Below, piece by piece: positions 33,370 through 41,741 of a DNA stretch of 64,000 bases. Below the pieces are notes generated by a model. It was not told the DNA's origin. It saw only the letters and a program-made list of their open reading frames with translations, and searched no databases. Within the stretch, counting starts at the first letter, position 1, and every line of letters starts with the position of its first letter. The translations under genes and the position numbers were made by a program. Source of the stretch: Candidatus Saccharimonadota bacterium (lineage in GTDB: Bacteria > Patescibacteriota > Saccharimonadia > Saccharimonadales > Saccharimonadaceae); NCBI GenBank assembly GCA_905372095.1, contig CAJPNK010000001.1, positions 372,001 through 436,000 of the forward strand. The letters run 5' to 3'.

Positions 33370-34101
33370 TTACGACATAGAATATAACCGCACCCATTCC
33401 TCAGGGGTCAACTCTGACGGTTTGCGTTCAGGGTTGATACTGGCTTTAACGCGCGGTGTGTCAGCAAAGACTTTTTGTGAGGCGTAGCATTTTGCGACGA
33501 AACTTTGGTACTCGTCGCGTTCTAATGTAGGCAAGAGCGGCTCGGGTCGCGGTTTCAACTCTAGCAGCACGGTATCGACTGCTGGCGGCGGTGTGAAATC
33601 TGTGCGGCGCAGCGGGCGGCGGATTCGCGTCTGCCACCAAGGAGCTAATTGCGCGCCTAATTGAGAGGTAAAGTGCCGGTCGCTTGGTACTATTTTTTGC
33701 GCGAATTGTTTTTGGACGATCAGGTAAATTGATCGCGGTGCGTGTATCTCGTCGTTACTAGTCAATTTGCGTACTATGTCGGCGCTCAAGCGAAAAGGGA
33801 TGTTAGCAAAAACTTTGTATGGTTCATCTGGTAATTTCGCTTGCAGAAAATCTTGTGCTATTACTTTGACGTTTTTGTGCCGGCGCATATTTTGTTGTAG
33901 TTTGTTGAGAGTACCTGGTTCGTTTTCGTATGCTAAAACTTGCCGGCATCGGCGTGCTAACACTGCCGTAATGGCGCCGCTGCCAGCGCCGATATCTATT
34001 ACCAAATCGCCGCGGCGTATGTTGCTGTGGCCTATCAGCTCGGCAATCAAGCGTGGATTACGCAAAAAATGCTGCGAATGGGTGGCGACTTGGCGTCTCA
34101 T
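33370..34101 (-). CDS. rRNA adenine N6-dimethyltransferase, Erm/KsgA family (Erm-like)
   Basis: A 243-aa SAM-dependent enzyme. It starts ATHSQHFLRNPRLIAELI, as in this family, with motif I VIDIGAGSGAITAVLA, acidic YENEP, motif IV FANIPFRLSADIV, and the late FTPPPAVDTVLLEL. The catalytic motif reads NIPF, which is typical of Erm (23S A2058) enzymes; 16S KsgA has NLPY. The length also suits Erm. Either it dimethylates 23S and could confer macrolide tolerance, or it is the organism's only KsgA homologue with an altered motif. TAAAAT lies 6 nt upstream of the ATG on the minus strand. Confidence 0.85.
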   Translation of the reverse strand: MRRQVATHSQHFLRNPRLIAELIGHSNIRRGDLVIDIGAGSGAITAVLARRCRQVLAYENEPGTLNKLQQNMRRHKNVKVIAQDFLQAKLPDEPYKVFANIPFRLSADIVRKLTSNDEIHAPRSIYLIVQKQFAQKIVPSDRHFTSQLGAQLAPWWQTRIRRPLRRTDFTPPPAVDTVLLELKPRPEPLLPTLERDEYQSFVAKCYASQKVFADTPRVKASINPERKPSELTPEEWVRLYSMS

Positions 34102-34158
34102 AATGTGATTTTACCACGAAAAAGCGGCTAATCAGTTGGCAATATTTACCATAACCTT

Positions 34159-34164
34159 TATAAT
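34159..34164 (+). promoter_or_regulatory. -10 box of the phosphoketolase operon
   Basis: TATAAT lies 8 nt before the ATG at 34173, leaderless arrangement. Confidence 0.6.
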
Positions 34165-34172
34165 ATAAAGTT

Positions 34173-36572
34173 ATGAATGCACACGAAAAACACTCGATAA
34201 AGCAATATTTGCGTGCGGCAGACTATCTGACGGTGGGGCAAATATTTTTGGCAGAAAATCATCTGCTGAAAAAGGAATTAACTTTTAACGATATCAAATC
34301 GCGGATTCTCGGACACTGGGGAAGCGGGCCAGGTATTAACTTTGCTTACGCGCATCTCAGCTATTCGGCCAAGAAACATAATAAGGACATGATGTTTGTG
34401 TTGGGGCCGGGGCATGGCTTCCCGGCACTGCAAGCTAATCTTTTTTTGGAAGGTACGCTTGCTAATTTTGATCCGTCGATGGAGACTAACTTGGATGGTA
34501 TTCGCAAACTATGCCGCGAATTTAGCTGGCCGTACGGTTTTCCGAGCCATTCTAATCCCGAGACGCCGGGCGTGATTCTCGAGGGTGGTGAACTTGGTTA
34601 CGCACTCAGCACTAGTTATGGTGCAGCGATGGATAATCCTGATTTGACGGTAGCTTGCTTGATTGGTGACGGCGAAGCCGAAACTGGGCCGACGGCTGGC
34701 GCTTGGCATCTCAATAAGTTGCTTAACCCGCGCAAAGATGGTGTAGTGTTGCCAATTCTTCATCTCAACGGTTATAAGATTTCAGCGCCGACTGTTTTTG
34801 GCCGAATGAGTAATTACGAACTGATGACGCTCTTTAGCGGCTACGGTTATGAGCCGCGCATTGTTGACGCTACAAAAGACGGCGTCGATCCGCACGATGA
34901 AATGGCAAACGCGCTTGAGTGGGCTCACAATTTGGTTGCCGAGATTCGTGCTAGTACGAACACAGAAGCGCCGCGCATGCCGATGATTATCATGCGCACG
35001 CTAAAGGGCTGGACTGGGCCGAAATTTGTCGAAGGCAACAAAATCGAAGGTAACTGCCTAGCACACCAGACAGTGCTTAGCGAAGCGAAATCCGACCCTG
35101 AGCAGCTCAAAATCTTGAATCAATGGCTCAAGAGTTATAAGTTTGACGAGCTATTCAACGAAACGACAGGTTTTGGTGATTTTGTCAAAGAAATTTTGCC
35201 AGACAAGTTAGAGAGGCGGCTGGGCATGTCGCCGCACGCCCGTGGCGGTGCTGATGTCTATCAGCCGCTCAAATTGCCGCGCGTCGAAGATTATGCTGAA
35301 GACGCCGAAATCCCTGGCACTATTGGCTCTAGCAGTATGCGCCGGGCTGGCGCTTACTTGACCGAGGTCTTTCGTCTCAACGCCGAGAGTAAGAACTTCC
35401 GTTTCATGAGCCCAGACGAGACTTATTCCAACAAGCTTGACGAGATATTCCAGGCTACTAGCCGCAGTTGGCAATGGCCGATCATGGAGTGGGATAAGGA
35501 TCTGTCGCGTGATGGCCGAGTCATGGAAATGTTGTCCGAACACAATATGCAGGGCTTGATGCAAGGCTACGTACTAACAGGCCGCCACGCTATATTCGCT
35601 AGTTATGAAGCATTTTTGCAAGTCGTCGGCAGCATGGTTGACCAGTATGCTAAGTTTCTCACCCAAAGCCGTAACGTCGAATGGCGAGGTACCATACCTA
35701 GTATCAACTATATACTGACTTCGAGCGGGTGGCGCCAAGATCATAATGGTTTCAGTCACCAGAATCCTGGCTTTATCGACGATATTCTACGCCGCCAGAG
35801 TAATTTCAGTGATGTTTACTTCCCGTCGGACGGTAATGTCACGCTAGTTTGCTTAGAGCATATGCTGTCAAGCGTTCGCCAGATTAACGCGCTGGTGGCC
35901 GGCAAAACTCTCGAGCCGCGATGGCTGCCGCCAGAACTGGCTCGCCAACAGGTCGATGCTGGTCTGATGGTTTGGGATTTTGCTAGCGATGAACATCCTG
36001 ATCTAGTTATGGCCGCTTGCGGCGATTATCCGACCAAAGAAACTATGGCAGCTATTGATATTGTCAAAACGCATTGCCCGAACGCTAAAATTCGCTGCGT
36101 TAACGTTTCGAGTCTGACTACTGTTGGCTTTGGTACGTTGCGTCGCGTTGCCGACCAAAAGTTCTTTGACAAGGTGTTTACTGACGACAAGCCAGTTATC
36201 TTCAATTTCCACGGCTATCCTCAGACAGTCAAATCGATACTCTTTAACTATGCTGTTGATTCGACACGCTTCGATATTCGCGGTTACAAAGAGATTGGGT
36301 CGACGACCACGCCGTTTGACATGCATGTTCGCAATGAAACCAGCCGCTATGATTTGGCAATTGCTGCATTCCGCCAGCTGGGCCGCAATGGCGTCGTTCC
36401 GTTTGAGGAGGCCGAGCACTTGGCTTCGATCTACCAGGGCAAGATTGACGAGAATACTGCTTATATCAAGGCTAACGGCGTTGACTTGCCAGAAATTGAC
36501 GCCTGGGTGTGGCCAGCAGCACGCGGACTAGGCGAGGCAAAAGAGGAAGCCTGGCACGGGCAAACAAATTAA
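34173..36572 (+). CDS. xfp: Xylulose-5-phosphate/fructose-6-phosphate phosphoketolase
   Basis: Thiamine-diphosphate enzyme that splits xylulose 5-phosphate with phosphate into acetyl phosphate and glyceraldehyde 3-phosphate. Diagnostic blocks are GHWGSGPGINFAYAHLSYSA, LGPGHGFPALQANLFLEG, GGELGYALSTSYGAAMDNPD, the ThDP motif IGDGEAETGPTAGAWHLNKL, and SSGWRQDHNGFSHQNPGF in the second half. The 799 aa length is typical. It is followed after 21 nt by acetate kinase, which turns acetyl phosphate into ATP, so this pair is probably a main energy route of a sugar fermenter. Confidence 0.97.
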   Translation: MNAHEKHSIKQYLRAADYLTVGQIFLAENHLLKKELTFNDIKSRILGHWGSGPGINFAYAHLSYSAKKHNKDMMFVLGPGHGFPALQANLFLEGTLANFDPSMETNLDGIRKLCREFSWPYGFPSHSNPETPGVILEGGELGYALSTSYGAAMDNPDLTVACLIGDGEAETGPTAGAWHLNKLLNPRKDGVVLPILHLNGYKISAPTVFGRMSNYELMTLFSGYGYEPRIVDATKDGVDPHDEMANALEWAHNLVAEIRASTNTEAPRMPMIIMRTLKGWTGPKFVEGNKIEGNCLAHQTVLSEAKSDPEQLKILNQWLKSYKFDELFNETTGFGDFVKEILPDKLERRLGMSPHARGGADVYQPLKLPRVEDYAEDAEIPGTIGSSSMRRAGAYLTEVFRLNAESKNFRFMSPDETYSNKLDEIFQATSRSWQWPIMEWDKDLSRDGRVMEMLSEHNMQGLMQGYVLTGRHAIFASYEAFLQVVGSMVDQYAKFLTQSRNVEWRGTIPSINYILTSSGWRQDHNGFSHQNPGFIDDILRRQSNFSDVYFPSDGNVTLVCLEHMLSSVRQINALVAGKTLEPRWLPPELARQQVDAGLMVWDFASDEHPDLVMAACGDYPTKETMAAIDIVKTHCPNAKIRCVNVSSLTTVGFGTLRRVADQKFFDKVFTDDKPVIFNFHGYPQTVKSILFNYAVDSTRFDIRGYKEIGSTTTPFDMHVRNETSRYDLAIAAFRQLGRNGVVPFEEAEHLASIYQGKIDENTAYIKANGVDLPEIDAWVWPAARGLGEAKEEAWHGQTN

Positions 36573-36593
36573 CGTAAAGAAAAGGGTGGGGGA

Positions 36594-37775
36594 ATGTCAT
36601 TACTACTAATCGCAAATCCAGGCAGCGCTAGCCGCAAATACGCGCTGGTCGACGACAAGCTCAAAGAAGTTGCCGCGTTACATATTGAGCAGAGCGGCAG
36701 CGAATTAATCGTGACGCTGCGTACTGGCGGCGATACGCGACAAGTACCGCTTGGTTTTGCTGACATTTCCCAGTCGGCCGCACATCTATATGGCATTTTT
36801 AACCGCGAACATTTACTAGAAAGTCCTAGCGATGTTCGCGCGATCGGCCTGCGGATTGTTGCGCCGAGCAACTATTTTCTCAAAGACAGGCTTGTTGACG
36901 ATGACGTTGTCCAGCATATACGCGATATTCTGCCGCTTGACCCGATTCACGTCTCCGGTACGTTGCAAGAGCTAGAAGCTCTGCGCTCGTCGCTGCCGAC
37001 TGTACCAGTGGCGCTAATTTCGGATAGTGCTTTTCACGCTCGCAAGCCGAGCTACGCCTGGAATTATGGTATCAATCTGCAAGACGCTGATCGCTTCGAG
37101 ATTAAGCGTTTTGGTTATCATGGTTTGTCGGTTTCGTCTGCTGTTAATGAGCTGTGGAACCGCGGCAAATTACCACCAAAGGTCGTCGTCTGTCATCTAG
37201 GTAGCGGCTCGTCTGTGAGTGCAGTTTTTCATGGTCGCAGCATCGACAACACCATGGGTTACTCGGCGCTAGAGGGGGTAATTATGGCAACGCGTACCGG
37301 TTCTATCGATTACACTGCTGCTATGGCTCTCAAAACTAAACTTGGTCTCGATGATGATCAGTTTGAGCATTATCTTGATGAGAAGGGCGGCCTACTCGGA
37401 CTCAGCGGAACTAGCGATATTCGTGAAATTCTTGATCGCGAAGCTAATGGCGACCATATTGCTCATCTAGCGCTGATGACTTTGATTCACAGTGTCCATA
37501 AGGCTATCGGTGCGATGGTGGTCGCCATGAACGGCGCCGACTTGCTGGTATTTACTGGCACGGTAGGGGAACGTTCGGCAAATTTGCGCCGGCGCATCGT
37601 TGCTCACTTGGAATGCCTCGACTTCATACTTGACGGCAATCGTAACAAATCATGTCTTAACCCGACCGAGTTCACTAGCATCTCGCAAGCGGCAGTCAGC
37701 AAGCCGATAATTGTCATACCGACAGATGAAGGCGTCGAAATTGCTCGCCATACTGTTAAGTTACTAGCGTCATAA
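36594..37775 (+). CDS. ackA: Acetate kinase
   Basis: Converts acetyl phosphate and ADP to acetate and ATP. The ASKHA motifs are present in a divergent form: LLIANPGSASRKYAL for the usual INAGSSSLK, FGYHGLSVSS, SIDNTMGYSALEGVIMATRTG and FTGTVGERSANLRRRI. The 393 aa length is typical. It lies 21 nt after xfp, with an AAAGGGTGGGGG ribosome-binding region before the ATG, and shares its promoter. The divergence may reflect the CPR lineage; the pairing with phosphoketolase makes the function near certain. Confidence 0.93.
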   Translation: MSLLLIANPGSASRKYALVDDKLKEVAALHIEQSGSELIVTLRTGGDTRQVPLGFADISQSAAHLYGIFNREHLLESPSDVRAIGLRIVAPSNYFLKDRLVDDDVVQHIRDILPLDPIHVSGTLQELEALRSSLPTVPVALISDSAFHARKPSYAWNYGINLQDADRFEIKRFGYHGLSVSSAVNELWNRGKLPPKVVVCHLGSGSSVSAVFHGRSIDNTMGYSALEGVIMATRTGSIDYTAAMALKTKLGLDDDQFEHYLDEKGGLLGLSGTSDIREILDREANGDHIAHLALMTLIHSVHKAIGAMVVAMNGADLLVFTGTVGERSANLRRRIVAHLECLDFILDGNRNKSCLNPTEFTSISQAAVSKPIIVIPTDEGVEIARHTVKLLAS

Positions 37776-37855
37776 TTTTGGTCGTTGGAAAGGTATGCGT
37801 TATTGCTGCGGGGATAGTCTTCGTGATCTATGTCAAATGGTATCTTTCATTTTGT

Positions 37856-37861
37856 TATAAT
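37856..37861 (+). promoter_or_regulatory. -10 box of the TrmA-family gene
   Basis: TATAAT lies 7 nt before the ATG at 37869 and excludes the upstream in-frame ATG at 37830 as the start. Confidence 0.55.
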
Positions 37862-37868
37862 AAGTACG

Positions 37869-39458
37869 ATGAAAAGACAGCCACTCGAGACTATTCACCT
37901 TGACAAAATCGTTGGTGGTGGACAAGCCCTAGGGACGCTGGTCGACGGGCGCAAATGTTTCGTATGGGGCGGACTGCCTGGTGAGACCGTCACCGTTCGC
38001 ATTACCAAAAAGAAGTCGCACTTCGTCGAAGCGATCGTCGAGAAAGTAATCTCGCCGAGTCCCGACCGTATCCAGCCGCACGACCCAGACAGTTATCTTT
38101 CGACCAGTCCGTGGCAAATCATGCCGCTCGAGATTGAACAGGCGTACAAAAGGCAACTGATCGACGACGCCTTCACACTGCATGGTATTGCATTACCAGA
38201 GACAATTGACATTTATTGCGACAATGTCGCATATGGTTATCGCAACAAAGTCGAATTTAGCTGGTACAGTGAATCGGTAGTATCCCGAGCGGTATCTCAG
38301 AAAAAATCTTGGCTTGTCTCGGGTCCCAAATTATTTTCTGATGATACCCGAGGGGTAAATGCGCATAGTGACCGCGATGGTCCATTTAGTGATACGCTTG
38401 ATTTAGCGTTTTTTCGCCGCGGCAGCAAAGGCAAGATTGTCGTCGATGGCACAAGTTTGGCGCGCCCAGAAATCAACAACTTGGCGCGTGCGATCCGCGA
38501 TTTACTGCGCCATAAACGCGTCTCGGCCCGCCAGCTCAAAACCCTGCTCATCCGCTGCGATCAGTCAGGAGGTTGTGTATGGCAGTTGTATATTAAAGAT
38601 CGCTTGCCCGAAATTATCACCGCTGATGAAGCCGCCAAATTACCGGCTCAGGGCGGGGAAATTATCTATTCTGATCCGCGCTCGCCAGCCAGCCGCATCA
38701 CCGAGCGCTTGGCGCGTTTTGGCGACACGACACTGATCGACACCATCCTCGGCACGCCGTTCCGCTACGCCTGCGAAGGCTTTTTCCAAGTCAACATACC
38801 GGTTTACGAGCAGGCGCTGCGCGATATGCGGGAGTGGATGTCACACAATCGTAGCGATAATCAACAGCGAGTAATATCTCAGAAAAAATCTGGGCAACAT
38901 AGAGAAAGTAAGCAGCACGGCTCGTCAAACTCTTTTTCTGAAGGCTTTGCCTTTCCGGCAAAGGCGCGCCAAGAGCGCCAGCTAGATCAGTTAGCGGCGC
39001 GCCGGCCTGAAGAGAAAGATGTTTGCGAGACGGGCGAGCCAGCCCTCGACCTCTACGCTGGCGTTGGTACCATCGGCCTGACTATTGGCGGTGGCAACGT
39101 CACGCTGGTGGAAATCAACGAACACGCCGTCACCGAAATGCAGCGCAACATCACCGAACTTGACCGCACCGACGCTCATGCTGTCCTTGCTCCCAGCGAA
39201 CAAGCTCTCGATTATATTACAGGCAAGGAAATCGTCATCGTTGATCCGCCGCGCGCCGGCCTGCATGCCGACGTTATTGCAACATTGTTGCAACAACTGC
39301 CACCACGCATCATCTACCTCAGCTGCAACCCTGTCACCCAAGCCCGCGACGTCGCCTTGCTCCAGCAACACTACCGCATCGCTTGGCACCGCGGCTACAA
39401 CTTTTTCCCGCGTACGCCGCATATTGAACATTTAATCATTCTTGATAAGAAGCCGTAA
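37869..39458 (+). CDS. TrmA/RlmD-family RNA (uracil-5-)-methyltransferase with two insertions
   Basis: A SAM-dependent m5U methyltransferase acting on tRNA or rRNA. The N-terminal TRAM domain reads IVGGGQALGTLVDGRKCFVW and GETVTVRITKKK. The catalytic half has LDLYAGVGTIGLTIGGG, VDPPRAGLHADV and the nucleophile in IIYLSCNPVTQARD. No Fe-S cysteine set is visible, which is unlike RlmD. At 529 aa it is about 100 longer than usual. Two extra segments, each starting SQKKS (about residues 143-170 and 337-375), correspond to palindromic DNA elements inserted in frame. The first lies in the central domain and the second just before the SAM motif. Enzyme class firm; tRNA or rRNA target open. Confidence 0.88.
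   Translation: MKRQPLETIHLDKIVGGGQALGTLVDGRKCFVWGGLPGETVTVRITKKKSHFVEAIVEKVISPSPDRIQPHDPDSYLSTSPWQIMPLEIEQAYKRQLIDDAFTLHGIALPETIDIYCDNVAYGYRNKVEFSWYSESVVSRAVSQKKSWLVSGPKLFSDDTRGVNAHSDRDGPFSDTLDLAFFRRGSKGKIVVDGTSLARPEINNLARAIRDLLRHKRVSARQLKTLLIRCDQSGGCVWQLYIKDRLPEIITADEAAKLPAQGGEIIYSDPRSPASRITERLARFGDTTLIDTILGTPFRYACEGFFQVNIPVYEQALRDMREWMSHNRSDNQQRVISQKKSGQHRESKQHGSSNSFSEGFAFPAKARQERQLDQLAARRPEEKDVCETGEPALDLYAGVGTIGLTIGGGNVTLVEINEHAVTEMQRNITELDRTDAHAVLAPSEQALDYITGKEIVIVDPPRAGLHADVIATLLQQLPPRIIYLSCNPVTQARDVALLQQHYRIAWHRGYNFFPRTPHIEHLIILDKKP
38290..38350. repeat. Palindromic in-frame insertion element, copy 1
   Basis: A 61-nt imperfect inverted repeat: the left arm from 38290 contains GGTATCTCAGAAAA and the right arm to 38350 contains TTTTCTGATGATACC. 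It is read in frame through the methyltransferase gene as VSQKKSWLVSGPKLFSDD. Bases 38293-38309 are identical to 38875-38891 of copy 2. Confidence 0.6.
38875..38941. repeat. Palindromic in-frame insertion element, copy 2
   Basis: Begins with the same 17 nt as copy 1 (38875-38891), in the same reading frame (SQKKS), and ends TTTTTCTGA (38933-38941), the reverse complement of its TCAGAAAAA (38879-38887). Its interior differs from copy 1. A separate small hairpin TTTGCC/GGCAAA follows at about 38946-38963. Confidence 0.55.
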
Positions 39459-39519
39459 GATACTCTTTTTATACAGAGTTTATTCGACTAATTCGGGTGC
39501 GAGGCTGGCTAATTGCTGC

Positions 39520-39525
39520 TATACT
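39520..39525 (+). promoter_or_regulatory. -10 box of the DHH phosphoesterase gene
   Basis: TATACT lies 8 nt before ATG 39534 and 5 nt before a GTG at 39531; the 8-nt spacing fits the neighbouring genes better. Confidence 0.45.
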
Positions 39526-39533
39526 ATTAGGTG

Positions 39534-40508
39534 ATGTTTGACAAAGCTATTGACGCTATCAATAACGCGCAGAAAATTGTTGTAGTCCAAGCGGAAAATC
39601 CTGACGGTGATAGTATCGGCAGCAGCTTAGCCTTGGAAGAAATTCTAAGCGATCTCGGGAAAAGCGTTCAGTTGCACTGTCCAGTTGATACACCGAAATA
39701 CTTACGTTACATTCACGGCTGGGATCGAATAACTAGCGATTTTGACACGAATGCCAACTTAGCAATCATTGTTGATACTAATGCTGAACTATTAATCAGT
39801 AAAAGCTTAAGTATGCCAGGTGTGCGTCATTTTCTTGAGACGCGTCCCGTTATAGTGTTGGATCATCACGCAACTGATTCGACGCTGACTTTTGATGCTA
39901 CTCATGTCAACCAGCCGGTAGTTGCAGCTGGCGAACTGATTTACAATCTAGCGCATACTGCCGGCTGGGTAATTAATCCGCAAGCTGCAGAAAATATGCT
40001 GATTGCTATCATGAGTGATAGCCTAGGCTTAACAACGCAAAATACCACAGCCGACTCGTTTCGTGTCGCTGGCGAATTAACTGCGCTCGGTGCTAGCAAC
40101 TCAGCTATTGAGGAGCGACGCCGCGAATTTATGAAAAAGTCGCCAGAGATTTTGGCATATAAAGGCCGCTTGATTGAACGTATCGAATATTTGCTCGATG
40201 GTAAATTAGCTATAATTCATATTCCGTGGGAAGAGATCCAAAAATATAGCGATCAGTATAATCCGAGCGTTCTAGTGCTTGACGAAATGCGTTTAGTCGA
40301 GGGGGTTGAAGTGGCTTGCGCTATCAAAACTTACCCTGACGGTAAATTAACCGGGAAATTACGCAGTAATATGCCAGTGTCAGAGCAGATAGCTGGATAT
40401 TTCGGCGGCGGCGGGCACGCTTATGCTGCAGGTTTTCGCGTGTATGACGATTATGCAGTGATTGTGCGCGAACTAGTTGAGGCTGCGGATAAGTCTTTAC
40501 GCGGGTAA
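39534..40508 (+). CDS. DHH/DHHA1 phosphoesterase, NrnA-like (oligoribonuclease / pAp phosphatase type)
   Basis: A 324-aa cytoplasmic phosphoesterase. DHH motifs: VVQAENPDGDSIGSSLALEE (metal ligands in NPDGD), IIVDTNAEL, VIVLDHHATDST and IAIMSDSLGLTTQNT. The DHHA1 domain ends GYFGGGGHAYAAGF. NrnA-type enzymes degrade nanoRNA and dephosphorylate pAp; GGGGH is also shared with cyclic dinucleotide phosphodiesterases, but no sensor domain is attached. It starts with GTG-ATG; I use the ATG. A terminator follows. Confidence 0.87.
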   Translation: MFDKAIDAINNAQKIVVVQAENPDGDSIGSSLALEEILSDLGKSVQLHCPVDTPKYLRYIHGWDRITSDFDTNANLAIIVDTNAELLISKSLSMPGVRHFLETRPVIVLDHHATDSTLTFDATHVNQPVVAAGELIYNLAHTAGWVINPQAAENMLIAIMSDSLGLTTQNTTADSFRVAGELTALGASNSAIEERRREFMKKSPEILAYKGRLIERIEYLLDGKLAIIHIPWEEIQKYSDQYNPSVLVLDEMRLVEGVEVACAIKTYPDGKLTGKLRSNMPVSEQIAGYFGGGGHAYAAGFRVYDDYAVIVRELVEAADKSLRG

Positions 40509-40524
40509 TTTGTCTGTTCTAAAT

Positions 40525-40556
40525 TAAAAAACCGCTAGCGTATGTAGCGGTTTTTC
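40525..40556. terminator. Bidirectional terminator between the DHH and LysM-CHAP genes
   Basis: AAAAACCGCTA (40527-40537) pairs perfectly with TAGCGGTTTTT (40545-40555), giving T-runs on both strands for the convergent genes. Confidence 0.85.
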
Positions 40557-40578
40557 TAATTCTACTAGTTATAATTAT

Positions 40579-41457
40579 TTAGTAGATGAATTGTCCGAAC
40601 GTGCCTGGCCTTACTGTACGTTTGTTGTAATTGCCAGCGCGGTAATTCCAGCCCATTTCTGAAACAGTATAACTACCGTCATTATTAACCGACTCAACGT
40701 AAGCGACATGGCCGTTTGTTACCGCGACAGCTCCAGCGCGCGGGGCGCTACCAGTTGATTTACCGGCAGCTTGAGCGCTGGAAATCCAACCATAACCAGC
40801 ATTGCCGTATACAGCGACGTCTGGGCGGCGGCTGTGAACGTAATCGGTACACCACATGCCGTTGCCGACGTAGTAGCTTGATGAATTAATCGGCTTTGAG
40901 CTATACGATCTCGTAGTAACTGTAGAAGTCCGAGCTGATGGCGCCGCTGCGTTAGAGCTGGCGGCTGCTTGTTGCGCTGCAACGATAGCTGACGATCGGT
41001 CTGGCAAGACCTCTTCTGCGCTAGGAATTCGCAGCTTCTGCCCTATGTCAATAGTATTTGGGTTACTAAGCGACTCGTTGGCGTCAAAGATACGCGTCCA
41101 GGTTGTATTGTATTTTTCGGCAATTGACGCCAAGCTATCGCCTGCGGCTACTATCGCGTAGGTTGATTGTTCGATTGGTTTTGTTTCGTTAGATTTGTCC
41201 TTTGGTGTAGACGTTGGTTTTTTGGCTTTATCGTCATCAACTCCGCTGGTTTGCTTTTCGTCCACTTTTGCTAGCAAGGCTTTCTTGTCGTGGGCAGCTA
41301 GCAGCGGTGTTTTCTTTGCAATCGTTAATTTATTTTTATTTTGCTGTGCGAGTAGTAGCGAGCGGCCCGTACTCGTTTCGGCATAGGCTGGGTGCGTTGC
41401 TATTAAGCATATTGCACCAGCGGCGCCGAGTGTCGTCAAGACCCCGTATAAACGCAT
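40579..41457 (-). CDS. Secreted LysM-CHAP peptidoglycan hydrolase
   Basis: A 292-aa secreted protein. A signal peptide is clear (MRLYGVLTTLGAAGAICLIA, cut near AYA-ET). A Lys/Asp/Thr-rich linker leads to one LysM repeat (TYAIVAAGDSLASIAEKYNT), then a Ser/Ala-rich linker and a CHAP-like domain with the nucleophile in GMWCTDYVH, histidine in NGHVAYVESV and acidic TVSEMGWNY. It resembles the protein at 7.9-9.2 kb but has one LysM and a cleavable signal. SD AAGGAG lies 6 nt before the ATG. The 5' UTR is about 110 nt and can fold. Confidence 0.87.
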   Translation of the reverse strand: MRLYGVLTTLGAAGAICLIATHPAYAETSTGRSLLLAQQNKNKLTIAKKTPLLAAHDKKALLAKVDEKQTSGVDDDKAKKPTSTPKDKSNETKPIEQSTYAIVAAGDSLASIAEKYNTTWTRIFDANESLSNPNTIDIGQKLRIPSAEEVLPDRSSAIVAAQQAAASSNAAAPSARTSTVTTRSYSSKPINSSSYYVGNGMWCTDYVHSRRPDVAVYGNAGYGWISSAQAAGKSTGSAPRAGAVAVTNGHVAYVESVNNDGSYTVSEMGWNYRAGNYNKRTVRPGTFGQFIY

Positions 41458-41598
41458 AATTATCTCCTTGGTTAAATACCCCCACGGATAGGCTAAACTT
41501 CAAATACTCGTGGATTTATGTCCTGGCTTATTATTGTTTTAATCGTAATTTTCACAGGACATGAGACCAATCATAGCAAAACGTAGTATTTTGGTCAA
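41458..41598 (-). promoter_or_regulatory. Promoter and structured 5' UTR of the secreted LysM-CHAP gene
   Basis: On the minus strand, TTGACC (41593-41598) and TATGAT (41570-41575) are 17 nt apart. The roughly 110-nt leader contains CATGTCCTG and CAGGACAT able to form an 8-bp stem with a loop of about 30 nt, then CCACG/CGTGG, before the AAGGAG. It does not match a riboswitch I can name, but wall hydrolases are often controlled from such leaders. Confidence 0.5.
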
Positions 41599-41664
41599 TA
41601 ATTTTATAGTGGTAATGCTACACTACCTCTGGAAAATTAGGTGGACTTTCTAGTTATTTTTTGG

Positions 41665-41670
41665 TATAAT
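41665..41670 (+). promoter_or_regulatory. -10 box of rplA
   Basis: TATAAT; a weak -35 TGGACT (41642-41647) lies 17 nt upstream. It gives a leader of about 65 nt before the L1 start. Confidence 0.5.
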
Positions 41671-41692
41671 CGTAGACGTTTTATTAAATCAA

Positions 41693-41723
41693 TGTTGGGA
41701 GACGTCAAGTCGCTTGTACCACA
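41693..41723 (+). promoter_or_regulatory. Possible L1-binding mRNA leader
   Basis: TGTTGGGAGACG, then GTCGC and TACCACA, resemble the 23S-rRNA-mimicking L1 site (GGGAG...ACCAC in a stem with an asymmetric loop) used for feedback control of L1 operons. Its place directly before rplA supports this; the pairing is short, so confidence is modest. Confidence 0.35.
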
Positions 41724-41741
41724 GAAAGGATTAAATATCTG

